DNA from: CAWBAT01 sp963810905
GTDB taxonomy: Bacteria; Acidobacteriota; Terriglobia; Versatilivoradales; Versatilivoraceae
DNA length: 64,000 nt
Direction: 5' to 3'
NCBI GenBank assembly: GCA_963810905.1
Contig: CAWEPG010000014.1
Coordinates: forward strand, 124,001 to 188,000
The position numbers and the translations under genes are program-made. Under the pieces are notes generated by a model. It ran no database searches. It saw only the letters and a program-made list of their open reading frames with translations, and was not told the DNA's origin. Below are positions 25,701-35,300 of the stretch, piece by piece (the stretch's first letter is position 1; each line of letters begins with the position of its first letter).

Positions 25701-27450
25701 CCGTTTCGGATTTTTTCGCTTCCGATCCGTGCAGTTTCCAGACACTACTCCCACCTGGAAACTGGACATCCCCACTCTCACTCAACCGCATCTCGCGTGC
25801 CACGTCTTGAAAAATGGTATTTCTGCGCAAAAAAGTATCGGCACTAGGCAAACTCTTTCCCGGCGAGGCAAAAGACTTATACAAAGTCTCCAGTTGTCGC
25901 GAGTTTCGAGTGAAAAACTGTTGGTTGACTGTGGGGAGACCGGACAGAACATAATAGAAGGCCATGAGTCTTCCAGCATCTTTAGAAAGAAGTGCGTTCA
26001 GGAAGGGGCCGATTTTACGGTGGTCTGCTCCGACCAATCGTTCCCATGCTTCGGTAGCCTTCGCCCCCCCAGGGGTTTCTACTTGAGTGCCGCTAATATT
26101 CAAAGAACCGCCATAAAGATAGAGAGTCTTCCAATACTCTTTGAGCAGTGTCTTGGGGTTGAAGGATTGAATAATCTGAACCTGAGTTTCTTTATTGAGT
26201 TTGCTCAACGCGACGTAGAGATACGCCGCCGGCAATGTGTCAAGGAAAGCTTCAGCCAAACCTCCCGGTGTTTTTGATCCATTCAAGAGCCCGGTTGTCC
26301 AATAGTTTTCACTTATCTGGACAGGCACTAGATCCGTAGGCACATTCACATTGAACGAATTTCCCGATTCGAAAGCCGCTTTCAATTCATCATCTTTGAT
26401 GCCCAACGCCTCGGTAACTTTCTTACGATACGCTAGCACTTGCCGCTCATCTCGTTCGAGCACCCGGCGATTGCCCTGCTTCTTAATCTGCCACCCGAGA
26501 AGAAAGAGTATCTTCTCGTTGATTTCCTGCCTCTGTTTGTCATTGAAATCCAGGCGAATTTCAGAAGCCTCCTTCCCGCTGCCTATCAGAGACTGCAGTT
26601 TCATAATGATCTTGAAGTATTCATGCAAACCTCGAAATGTCGGTAGCGAATCTGAAAAATCGGTCTTGTCCTGCAATCGAACAAGTTTTTCCGCATACTG
26701 GGTGAGAAAAGTGTCGGGTGTTTTGGGCTCTTGCATTCCTGCCATCCGCCCCAAAGCCTTAATCCCTCCTGGAATCCCAATCCTTTCAACGGAGCCGGAA
26801 TTCTGATTTGGAGGGGATTGCAGGATCGTGGGACGACCATGGGCATGCAGTTTTTCGGAAAGGCGCAATGCTGTCACAGACTCACCATCCCTTATAGCGA
26901 CCACCAATCCCCGATCCAATGCTTCCAGCACGTCGGACGGGGGGGCATTTTCATTTTCAAGCTTCGTTGCCAGTTCCTCATATACTATAGCCGCCTGGTC
27001 TGCATACGCGTCACGGCTAGCCGCTACTCTTTTTAAGACCTCCAGATTGTCGGGAGTAAATTTGTAGGCGATTTCGAGGGCTTGTCTTGCCTCGGCGGGC
27101 CGGCCAAGTTTTGTTAACAGGTCTGCCCTAAGAAGATGGATGGAGGGTGAGTCGAGGTTTTCGGCATAAAGCTTTTCAAGCTGAATTTCCGCTTCGTTCA
27201 AGAGACCACGCTTAACCAATGTAGCAATCTGAATCATCGCCGCATCTGCTGAAACCGTACTCGAAGCCTCAGATAGATCACTAGAGTCGTTTCCAGGTAG
27301 CGGAGTCGCTTGGACGCTTTGGTTTAAAACAAAAGAGAACAAAAAAAGAAAAAAAAGTGCGCCAGCATTTTTTTGCTCCATGAGCCAATTGAGCAGGCCG
27401 GCTGCACGTAAGGCTTCAAATTCAATCGCGAATTCTTTTGTTCTCGACAT
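25180..27450 (-). CDS. exported TPR and repeat protein, N-terminal piece (frameshifted)
   Basis: A 756-codon frame. It has a signal-like hydrophobic segment (GALFFLFLFSFVLNQSVQA), preceded either by 24 extra residues from ATG 27450 or directly by MEQKN from ATG 27378. TPR-like helices follow (IATLVKRGLLNEAEIQLEKL, LTKLGRPAEARQALEIAYKF), then a helical middle part. From about residue 600 comes a charged tandem repeat with the core FPSxDSLKK. The frame ends in the array (QERFCEVR, stop at 25180), whereas the repeat continues in the next frame. The complete protein would be about 1480 residues. It heads the cluster with the VWA and TPR genes, so an envelope scaffold role is plausible. Confidence 0.75.
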   Translation of the reverse strand: MSRTKEFAIEFEALRAAGLLNWLMEQKNAGALFFLFLFSFVLNQSVQATPLPGNDSSDLSEASSTVSADAAMIQIATLVKRGLLNEAEIQLEKLYAENLDSPSIHLLRADLLTKLGRPAEARQALEIAYKFTPDNLEVLKRVAASRDAYADQAAIVYEELATKLENENAPPSDVLEALDRGLVVAIRDGESVTALRLSEKLHAHGRPTILQSPPNQNSGSVERIGIPGGIKALGRMAGMQEPKTPDTFLTQYAEKLVRLQDKTDFSDSLPTFRGLHEYFKIIMKLQSLIGSGKEASEIRLDFNDKQRQEINEKILFLLGWQIKKQGNRRVLERDERQVLAYRKKVTEALGIKDDELKAAFESGNSFNVNVPTDLVPVQISENYWTTGLLNGSKTPGGLAEAFLDTLPAAYLYVALSKLNKETQVQIIQSFNPKTLLKEYWKTLYLYGGSLNISGTQVETPGGAKATEAWERLVGADHRKIGPFLNALLSKDAGRLMAFYYVLSGLPTVNQQFFTRNSRQLETLYKSFASPGKSLPSADTFLRRNTIFQDVAREMRLSESGDVQFPGGSSVWKLHGSEAKKSETGPAPIETKSLEEKKDSTFPSLDSMKKFDAQESNPFPAVDTLEKKEKRRETDSASVDLLKKDDAQGNDPFPSVDSLEKEDKKEEAGSASVDLLKKDDAQGNNPFPSANSLEKEDGKENSPSASADSLKKVSAQGNNFYPSVNRPKKFEDNVRDPFPSIEKLKKVEIQERFCEVR

Positions 27451-27836
27451 GGGAAAAACTCTAAAAAGTATAATGAGCTATAAGAAACAGCATTCCTTAA
27501 AGGAGATCTGTAATCCCATCAGTCCTAATGAGGCTGCGGACGCTCCCGCCCCATCATGCCCCCGTGTTTAGGCCGTCTTCACACTGAGTGATTCGAAGCT
27601 AATTCTTTAACTTACTCCAAACTGGGCAAAATGGAAATACGTGTCGAATAAATGTCAGTATACCGGCTCAAAATAGGCCTTGGCAACCCACTTCACAACT
27701 TTTTTTTCGATCATCCAAGATATCAGCTTTCGGGATGCTAGGAACAGAGGTGTCGTCAGAGTGTTGGTCGGGCCAACTTCCATCAATGAGAGCCTTTCCC
27801 TGAATGTTTGCTTCTGCTTGGGCGATGTGGGGGAAG
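27451..27836. other. gene-free gap
   Basis: This contains the probable promoter region of the minus-strand TPR/VWA cluster and the sequence beyond the end of the aldo/keto reductase remnant. No gene or clear promoter could be supported. Confidence 0.3.
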
Positions 27837-28193
27837 TTACGGCAAGTTGGTCGGATCCCAGGAAAGATGGAGGTTCTCGTTCAAGCTGTTGAGCGTATTC
27901 ATATCCTCATCGGTGATGGAGAAGTCAAACACCTGGGCGTTTTCTCTGATGTGCATTGGGTTGGTGGCTCTGGGGATGGCGACGGCATCATGCTGGATGA
28001 CCCAGCGGATCAGCAGCTGGGCTGATCTGCATCGATAATGGGCGGCAAGTTGCACGACCTTCGGATCGTTTAACGCTGCCCACGCGTGAGTGGATTGTAA
28101 GCTTAAAGCTGAATCCCATATTGAGTCTAATAGTCGAAGATAGATCCATGCCGATTGCCGATCTTCCCCGTCCAGCGGTATCAATCCATTCAA
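27837..28193 (-). pseudogene. aldo/keto reductase, C-terminal remnant
   Basis: The last 75 residues of this frame match the end of aldo/keto reductases: WAALNDPKVVQLAAHY, SAQLLIRWVIQHDAVAIPR, ATNPMHIRENAQVFDF, then ITDEDMNTLNSLNE and LSWDPTNLP. The TIM-barrel start, including the catalytic Tyr and Lys, is absent; the 40 residues before the match are unrelated or scrambled. Family members are about 270-330 residues long, so about three quarters of the gene is missing. Confidence 0.7.
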
Positions 28194-28468
28194 GATCTTC
28201 CGGTGGATTTATCCATCAGACGATCCTGTCTGTCTTCCAAACATGAGGTAATTATTGGCTGAATTCTGTCAGGGTAAATGAAGTTTGTTCCGCGGACAGC
28301 ATTTTCACCAGAAGCTATAATTCTTGAATTTGAGCAGTCCGCAATCAAGAAGAAAAAGGCATTGAGCTTTATGCTGCATTTCCTTCTATGCTCGCGGAGT
28401 TCAGCGCCCAGAGGACGCATCCGGTCTACAAAGCCTCGCTGAGCGAGCCCGAAGCCTGCTATCTCCAT
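28190..28468 (-). CDS. hypothetical small ORF coupled to the oxidoreductase gene
   Basis: A 92-residue frame whose ATG overlaps the TAA of the large oxidoreductase gene (TAATG), with GGAGG five bases before it, so translation by coupling is possible. The peptide (MEIAGFGLAQRGFVDRM, then FFFLIADCSNSRIIASG) resembles no family I know and runs into the aldo/keto reductase remnant. It may be the scrambled start of a lost gene. Only the ribosome site argues for it. Confidence 0.3.
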   Translation of the reverse strand: MEIAGFGLAQRGFVDRMRPLGAELREHRRKCSIKLNAFFFLIADCSNSRIIASGENAVRGTNFIYPDRIQPIITSCLEDRQDRLMDKSTGRS

Positions 28469-31400
28469 TACACCTCCTGAACCTCGCGTTGTTCGAAAAG
28501 ATGATCAATCCACAAAGAGGTTAGCTTTTCAGCCACCGAATTCTGACGAAGCCGTTCACGAAGGTGTTCAAAGTCGACGAAATCAAGGGGTTGATCCTGA
28601 TTGAAGCAACTGAAGATAATCTGTTCCTTCCCGGTCACGGGATCGACATGGCGTTGGAGGCATTGAGCACAAATTTCTTTGAGCATACATTGCATGGGGG
28701 AATTGATTGACCCGATGGCCTTGTGCTGCTCAGACAAATAAGACCGAAGAACGGTTTTTCGGGCTACCTTCACTGCGGCCATCATGCGGTCGGAACCAAT
28801 GGAAATAATTCGATCAACTTGGCAAAGTGGAATAGCGACCTCGCCCAACTCGCCTCTTGCATATGCTTGCATGGCCTGAACAATATTCCCTCTGAAAGTA
28901 CGGTCCTGTGGCCGATGTGGTTCGATGAGATCTCCTTCATCTACAGACCAGATCACTAGATCACACCCTTTTTCGATTTCCTTTCGTTTAAAAAGATCTG
29001 ACCCTTTCTTATATCCTGCAAAATATATCACTCGATTGTTCTTCTTCCTGAGTGCTAAAGCGATAGAAAATAAGACTGCGTTCCCAAGCCCCCCTCCAGC
29101 CAGAAGCACGGTTTCCTCAGAAGGGATTTCCGTAGGAGTGCCGCTTGGCCCCATCAAGACCACAGGTTCTCCGGGATTCAGCAAGGCACACAAGCGGCTT
29201 GATCCACCCATTTCGAGGACAATCAAGGAGACCAGCCCTCGCTCACGGTCGACCCAAGCACCAGTCAGCGCGATTCCTTCCATGGTCAAATGAAACCCAG
29301 AAGGCTTTTCCGCAAAACTATCATAATTCTGAAGCCGGAAAAACTGGCCTGGTTCGAAGTGTCGGGCGGCCATCGGAGCGCGCACGATGACTTCGACGAT
29401 ATTGGATGTCAGCCGGAAGGCATCCACGACGCGTGCCTGAAATTGATCGTCCATCAACTCCGAGAATCGTACCCAGGCCTGCTCGCGTTCTGCCTGCTCT
29501 TCCAGCGTCTGAGCGTCGACCTCCTCCCGGAACAAATGGACAATCTCCGGGTAGCCTTTCTTAGCCGAAGCCATTGCCTTAACCACATTCCCCGCAAAAA
29601 CAGGATGATTATCTCCGTAGAAGCTGATCGTCCGACCGTCCTTTTGGTAAGAGGTGAAAAAGCCAATCTCTTGCCCGTTTGAGGGAACCAATTTCTGCTG
29701 TCCAGTCGACCCTTCCATTCGATATCCCTGAAAAAACTCACCGTCCTTATCGAGTGCGAACGTTCCGGGATGCTCCCGCTCGTAAATTACGTTGGGATGA
29801 GTACCGGCTGCCACCATCACGGTTCTCGCCGGAAACTCTAAGATTTCTCCCGTACTGCGATATTTTCCATCCACAACCCGCTGGCGTTCAAACTTAATCG
29901 ACTGAACTTTACCCCAGCGGTCCGGAACACATTCCACCGGGCTCAGCAGTTCCGTGAAATAGATTCCTTCTTCGAGGGCTTTGATGATTTCTTCATGGTT
30001 TAGCCGGTAGGCGGGAGCATCTTGAAGTTTTTTGCGATAGGCAATGGTGACTCCTCCCCAGGATCTCACTAGCCGCGCAAAGTCAGGTGATCTCCCGGCG
30101 GCTTTGGCGGCGGCCCGTTCCGCCCGGATGGCCCGGCCGTGCTCCAGCCACCGTTGGAAGACCTCTTTTTCCTCTTCATCCAATTTCCCCCAAATCTGGT
30201 CTTGTCCAATCCGTGGGACCAGACGCTCATATCGGTCCATTGCCTTCTCGACTTGCACGACGTAATAGGCCATTAACTCCGTGGCGGTATCGATCGCCGT
30301 CAAACCGCCGCCAATCACAATGGCAGGCAGGTCCACTTGAAGATTCGTAAGACTATCCTTCTTGTAAGCTCCCGAAGCTTGAAGGCCCATCAGAAAGTCC
30401 GAGGCCTGGCGCATGCCTCTTAAGACATTATTTTTGACCGGCACTAAAGTTGGTTTGCCGGCTCCTGTGGCAATGGCGATATGGTCAAATCCCAATTGCC
30501 AGGCGTCTTCGATGGTCAGTGTGCCTCCGAAACGCACTCCATCAAAGAGCCGAAACTTTTTGCGCCGCATCAGGACAAGGTAGTTGATATCAAGAAAATT
30601 CTTGTCCCATCGGACCGTGATCCCATATTCGGAAACGCCTCCAAAACCGAGGATGGTCCGCTCGTCCAGTTCTGCCATGATGTCTTTGATGTGTTCAATC
30701 GGTCTAGGTACCCGTTTGCGTGAGCCGCGTACATCGCCAGCGAGTGGCTCGACACGTAATCCTTCAATGCCAACCACCCCGAAGCCCTCATTGAGGAGGT
30801 AGTGAGACAATGTGTAGCCAGCAGGACCCATGCCGACAACCAACACATTTTTCCCATTGTAGCGCAGGGGGACAGGGCGCCTGGCATTGAGTGGATTCCA
30901 GCGCGTGAGCAGCGAGTAGATTTCAAATCCATAAGGCAGATTCAACACATCGGTCAGAATCCCGGTTTCGATTTGCGGAATGTTTACCGGAGTCTGCTTT
31001 TGAAAAATGCAGGACTTCATACAATCATTACAGATCCGATGACCCGTTCCGGCACACATCGGGTTGTCGATCATAATCATTGCCAGCGCGCCGATCACTT
31101 CTCCTTGCCGCTTGAGCAGATGGGCCTCGGAGATTTTCTCGTCTAATGGACAGCCGTCAAGCCGGATTCCAAGGGGGTTATCCTGGATCTTGCCCTGTTT
31201 CTGATATCCTTTCGAGCAAGAGTCTTTGTCGCGCTCATGACAGTAAATGCAATAATAAATTTCCTGCAACGTCTCACGAGGAGTCATTCGAGAATCGGTT
31301 AGCTTAAATCCGTCTCGAAAGCGTCGGGTCTCCTTGGGGCCCTGAAATTTCTCAGGGAGGTGCTCATCGAAACGGTCGATTTGGACAAGGTTTTGATAGT

Positions 31401-32091
31401 CCAGCGGATGGGGAGTCTTCAACGAAGGCAATTTCTCAGATCGACTTTTCAAGAAAGGGTGGAAAGCCAGGGCAAGGCACCATTTCTGGATGATCTTTAG
31501 GTCTTCTTGAGCAACCGCCGATTCCTCCGGGGAGTGGCGAGCCTTGGCGTTTTCTAAAGCTTCCAATACAAGTAACCCAACTTCGGCTAACTCGGCTTCT
31601 GGATCCTCGGCCAAAGATGCCTGAGAAAAATGTCGATCGACCAACGCCCGATAATTGAATTCAAGTTCCGAAAGATCCCATCGCGCCAGTTCCTCGCCAG
31701 AGGGATGCTGCTTGAGAACATATTTATCCAGATATTTTTTCTTCCATTCAAAGATTCGTCCGTCAGACAATATATGCTCCTGGAGTTGAGCATGCTCGGC
31801 CTCAATCTGGAAGAGCTTTACGATAAAACGATTGACATAGGGCGCCACGCGCAATGTGATATCCGAGGCTGTTTGAGCGTCATAACCTTCTCCCCCTGCT
31901 TCACGATAAGCCTCATAGAGCAAAGACAAGTCCGGATCATGCAATTTAAGTTCTTCACGGAAAATCTCGTCTAGAGACGCTATCCGGCGGACCCGGTTGA
32001 GATCAGCAAAACGAAATCCTGGTACTCCTAATCGGAAATTCCATCCGGCTGCTTCTTGCCGTGGATTTTGAGAGAGATGCAATAGAGTCAT
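28468..32091 (-). CDS. multidomain FAD/NAD(P) and iron-sulfur oxidoreductase
   Basis: A 1207-residue cytoplasmic flavoprotein. Residues 1-270 are helical and unassigned. Around 285-375 lie cysteines for iron-sulfur clusters (YYCIYCHERDKDSCSKGY, then MCAGTGHRICNDCMKSC). Next comes a glutamate-synthase-small-subunit-like FAD/NAD(P) module, with NVLVVGMGPAGYTLSHYLL for FAD and VIGGGLTAIDTATELMAYY for NAD(P). After about residue 880 follows a ferredoxin-reductase/PyrK-like module (PMAARHFEPGQFFRL, TVLLAGGGLGNAVLF). The tail carries CMLKEICAQCLQRHVD, like the 2Fe-2S ligands of PyrK. AAGGA precedes the ATG. It probably passes electrons between NAD(P)H and an unknown partner; the substrate is not indicated. 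Confidence 0.85.
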   Translation of the reverse strand: MTLLHLSQNPRQEAAGWNFRLGVPGFRFADLNRVRRIASLDEIFREELKLHDPDLSLLYEAYREAGGEGYDAQTASDITLRVAPYVNRFIVKLFQIEAEHAQLQEHILSDGRIFEWKKKYLDKYVLKQHPSGEELARWDLSELEFNYRALVDRHFSQASLAEDPEAELAEVGLLVLEALENAKARHSPEESAVAQEDLKIIQKWCLALAFHPFLKSRSEKLPSLKTPHPLDYQNLVQIDRFDEHLPEKFQGPKETRRFRDGFKLTDSRMTPRETLQEIYYCIYCHERDKDSCSKGYQKQGKIQDNPLGIRLDGCPLDEKISEAHLLKRQGEVIGALAMIMIDNPMCAGTGHRICNDCMKSCIFQKQTPVNIPQIETGILTDVLNLPYGFEIYSLLTRWNPLNARRPVPLRYNGKNVLVVGMGPAGYTLSHYLLNEGFGVVGIEGLRVEPLAGDVRGSRKRVPRPIEHIKDIMAELDERTILGFGGVSEYGITVRWDKNFLDINYLVLMRRKKFRLFDGVRFGGTLTIEDAWQLGFDHIAIATGAGKPTLVPVKNNVLRGMRQASDFLMGLQASGAYKKDSLTNLQVDLPAIVIGGGLTAIDTATELMAYYVVQVEKAMDRYERLVPRIGQDQIWGKLDEEEKEVFQRWLEHGRAIRAERAAAKAAGRSPDFARLVRSWGGVTIAYRKKLQDAPAYRLNHEEIIKALEEGIYFTELLSPVECVPDRWGKVQSIKFERQRVVDGKYRSTGEILEFPARTVMVAAGTHPNVIYEREHPGTFALDKDGEFFQGYRMEGSTGQQKLVPSNGQEIGFFTSYQKDGRTISFYGDNHPVFAGNVVKAMASAKKGYPEIVHLFREEVDAQTLEEQAEREQAWVRFSELMDDQFQARVVDAFRLTSNIVEVIVRAPMAARHFEPGQFFRLQNYDSFAEKPSGFHLTMEGIALTGAWVDRERGLVSLIVLEMGGSSRLCALLNPGEPVVLMGPSGTPTEIPSEETVLLAGGGLGNAVLFSIALALRKKNNRVIYFAGYKKGSDLFKRKEIEKGCDLVIWSVDEGDLIEPHRPQDRTFRGNIVQAMQAYARGELGEVAIPLCQVDRIISIGSDRMMAAVKVARKTVLRSYLSEQHKAIGSINSPMQCMLKEICAQCLQRHVDPVTGKEQIIFSCFNQDQPLDFVDFEHLRERLRQNSVAEKLTSLWIDHLFEQREVQEV

Positions 32092-32263
32092 AGAATTCCT
32101 TTTAGATGTGAAGAGAGGCCAGTTCAGAGTTGAGGTGTGAAAGTAATGACCTGGCGCATCCTTAGAATGTAATGTTAGCCTAAGTCCTGTTGATTTTCAT
32201 TGCAGTATTCCTCTAAGGGGAATTGTATCGATGAGCCATTTCCCTCGAAACGTGGGATTCTGC

Positions 32264-32292
32264 TTGACTGAGATGCCGATTCAACTAAATTA
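32264..32292 (+). promoter_or_regulatory. possible promoter of the rhamnosidase operon
   Basis: TTGACT (32264-32269), a 17-base spacer and AAATTA (32287-32292) lie 54 bases before the rhamnosidase start in the gap between divergent genes. The -10 match is weak. Confidence 0.3.
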
Positions 32293-32345
32293 AGCAGCGC
32301 CCCTCTTGAAGGCGCCATTAGAAAGGTGAATTTCCCTAAACTAAA

Positions 32346-35300
32346 ATGAAGCTCATCCTGATCCTTTCCCGGTTCATGATCGTTTGGATCTTCTGCCAGT
32401 TTTCATTATTGGCTGAGAGTGGTGGAATAGTCCCCGTTCATTTGCGTTGTGAGTATCTGAAGAACCCGGTTGGGATCGATGTTCAGAAGCCTCGACTCAG
32501 CTGGCAATTGAAAGCTTTAGATTCAACTCGGCGTGGGCTAAAGCAATCAGCCTACCAGATTCTCGTCGCCAGCAATTTGGAGAAGCTCAAACTCAATCAA
32601 GGAGACTTCTGGGATAGTGGCCAGAAACCCTCAGATCAGACGCTCCATATTGAATACGCCGGCAAAGTGCTATCGAGTCAAGTTCGTTGTTTTTGGAAGG
32701 TCCGTGTCTGGGACCAGGAGAGCAAAGCTTCTTTCTGGAGTGAGCCGGCCTTGTGGTCCATGGGTTTGCTCAATCGAGAAGATTGGGCTGCCAAGTGGAT
32801 TGGGGATCCTGCAGTCGCTGTGAGTCCTGATGTGGAAGCTAAAGCGACGCAGATGTTAAATTACGGCTATCACTGCAAGTCCGTCAGGTCAGCAGAGACT
32901 GAAAAATGGATTGTGCTCGATCTTGGAAGTGGACAAACGATTGATTCTATAAAACTCTTCCCTGTTCTCATGCTTGACGACTCGCCCAAGGCTAATGCGC
33001 ACTTCTTCCCCCGACGTTTCAAGGTGGAAGTAGCCGATACGGCTGATTTCACTGACGCAAAAACTGTGGTTGACCAGACTACAGTTGATGTTCCCGAACC
33101 ACACGCAGAAGCCCAGCTCTACAAGGTGGGGCCATTGACGGCTCGCTATCTCCGGTTGACCGTAACCGGGCTTAGATTGGGCCGACATGAATCTGCCGTC
33201 TTTGCTTTGTCCGAAATCGAAGTCTTGTCCAATGGAAAAAACTTGGCTCGGGAAGCAAAGGTTGACGTCTCGGACTCCGAAGATGTACTGGGTTGGTCCA
33301 AGGATAAACTGATTGATGGGATTACAAAGACAGTCTTCCCGGCGCCGTTGATTCAGCCCTCAAGTTATATGCGAAAAAGCTTCGAAATTCCTGGAGAAAT
33401 AACGCGTGCAATGGTTTATGCCACCGCCCGGGGAGTCTATGAACTGCGGTTGAATGGTCAACGGGTCGGTGACCGTTTGCTGGCTCCGGAATGGACGAGT
33501 TACCATCACCGGATTCAGTACCAGACCTATGATGTCACGCGTCAGTTGCATCAAGGCCGGAATGCGGTAGGAGCAATCATTGGGGCTGGTTGGTATTCAG
33601 GGCGAATCGGCTTAGTTCCAAGGAGAAGGATATACGGATCCTATCCACAACTACTCCTGCGTCTCGATGTCAAGATGAAGGATGGCAAGTCTCTGTCCTT
33701 GGTGAGCGATGAGTCCTGGCAGAAGGCTCTGAAGGTCCCATTAGAATCCTCGGACATCCTGGATGGAGAGATTTATGATGCCCGAAAGGAAATGAAAGGT
33801 TGGGATTCTGCGGATTTTCAGGGGAAAGATTGGCGGAATGTTGAGGCAGATGCTGATCTCGGGTCAGCCAAACTGGTTTGGCAACCGAATGAACCCATTC
33901 GAGTTCTCAAAAAAATGATTCCGCTCAGTCTCGCCGAACCCAAGCCGGGCAGCTACATATTTGACCTGGGACAAAACATGGTGGGCTGGTGCCGTTTTAA
34001 GGTGCATGGGAGGGCAGGGGAGATCGTCACGGCCCGCTATGCCGAGATGCTCAATGATGACGGTACCATCTATACAGCGAATCTTCGTGGTGCACGGGCT
34101 ACGGACCGATTTATCCTCCGCGGGGAAGGTGAAGAGATTCTTGAACCCCACTTTACATATCATGGATTTCGCTATGTCGAAGTTAAGGGGATCTCATACC
34201 GACCCTCATTGGAAGATGCCTTGGGAATGGTTTTTTATTCGTCTGCGCCTGAAACCGGCGTTTTTGAAACTTCCAGTTCTCTCTTGAATCAGTTGATGCA
34301 TAACATCCTCTGGACGCAACGTGCCAATTTGGAGAGCGTCCCGACAGATTGTCCGCAACGAGACGAGCGTTTAGGCTGGATGGGGGATATCCAGGCGTTT
34401 AGTCAGACTGCCATCTTTAACATGAACATGGCGGCCTTTTTTACGAAGTGGCTGAGAGATGTCCGCGATGATCAGCTGGCAGATGGCCGTTTGCCTGATT
34501 TCGCGCCCAACCCCTTCATCACGATTGGGCAGGAAAATGGGTTTGGTGCACCAGCCTGGGCTGATGCCGGAACGATTATCCCTTGGAGAGCCTACCTAAA
34601 CTACGCCGATACGCGTCTGCTTGAAGAACATTTCGAATCCGCAAAACATTGGGTAGATTTTGTCCGGAGTAAGAACCCGAATCACCTCTGGGAAAACGCT
34701 CGCGGAGGAGATTATAATGACTGGCTTAACGCTGACACATTAATTCTAGAGGGTTGGCCCGTAAAAGGGGGAGCTGTCCCCAAACACGTCTTTGCAACAG
34801 CATTTTATGCCCATTCGGTTGATCTTGTTGCGAAGATGGCAGCTGTAGTGGGACGTTCGGAGGACACCAAACATTACGTTGAATTGTTTGAGCAAATCAA
34901 AACAGCCTTTAATAAAGCCTATGTGTCTCCAGATGGACGAATCGAAGGAAACACTCAGGCGGGATATGCTCTGGGGCTCTATTTTGATCTACTCCCTGAA
35001 ACGCTTCGCTCCAAGACTGTGGAACACATGGTTGAAGCGTTGAAGCCCTACCAGGGCCAGCTTTCAACCGGCATTCAATCCACCCACCGCTTCCTGTTGG
35101 AACTGACCCGAAACGGATTGAATGAAGAGGCCTATCGTCTGCTGAACTTACGCAGCTTTCCTTCCTGGGGTTTTATGATAGACAACGGAGCCACCACGAT
35201 TTGGGAACGTTGGGATGGATTCGTAAAAGGGCGTGGCTTTCAGGATCCCTCGATGAACTCCTTCAATCACTGGGCCTTTGGAGCTGTAGGAGAATGGTTA

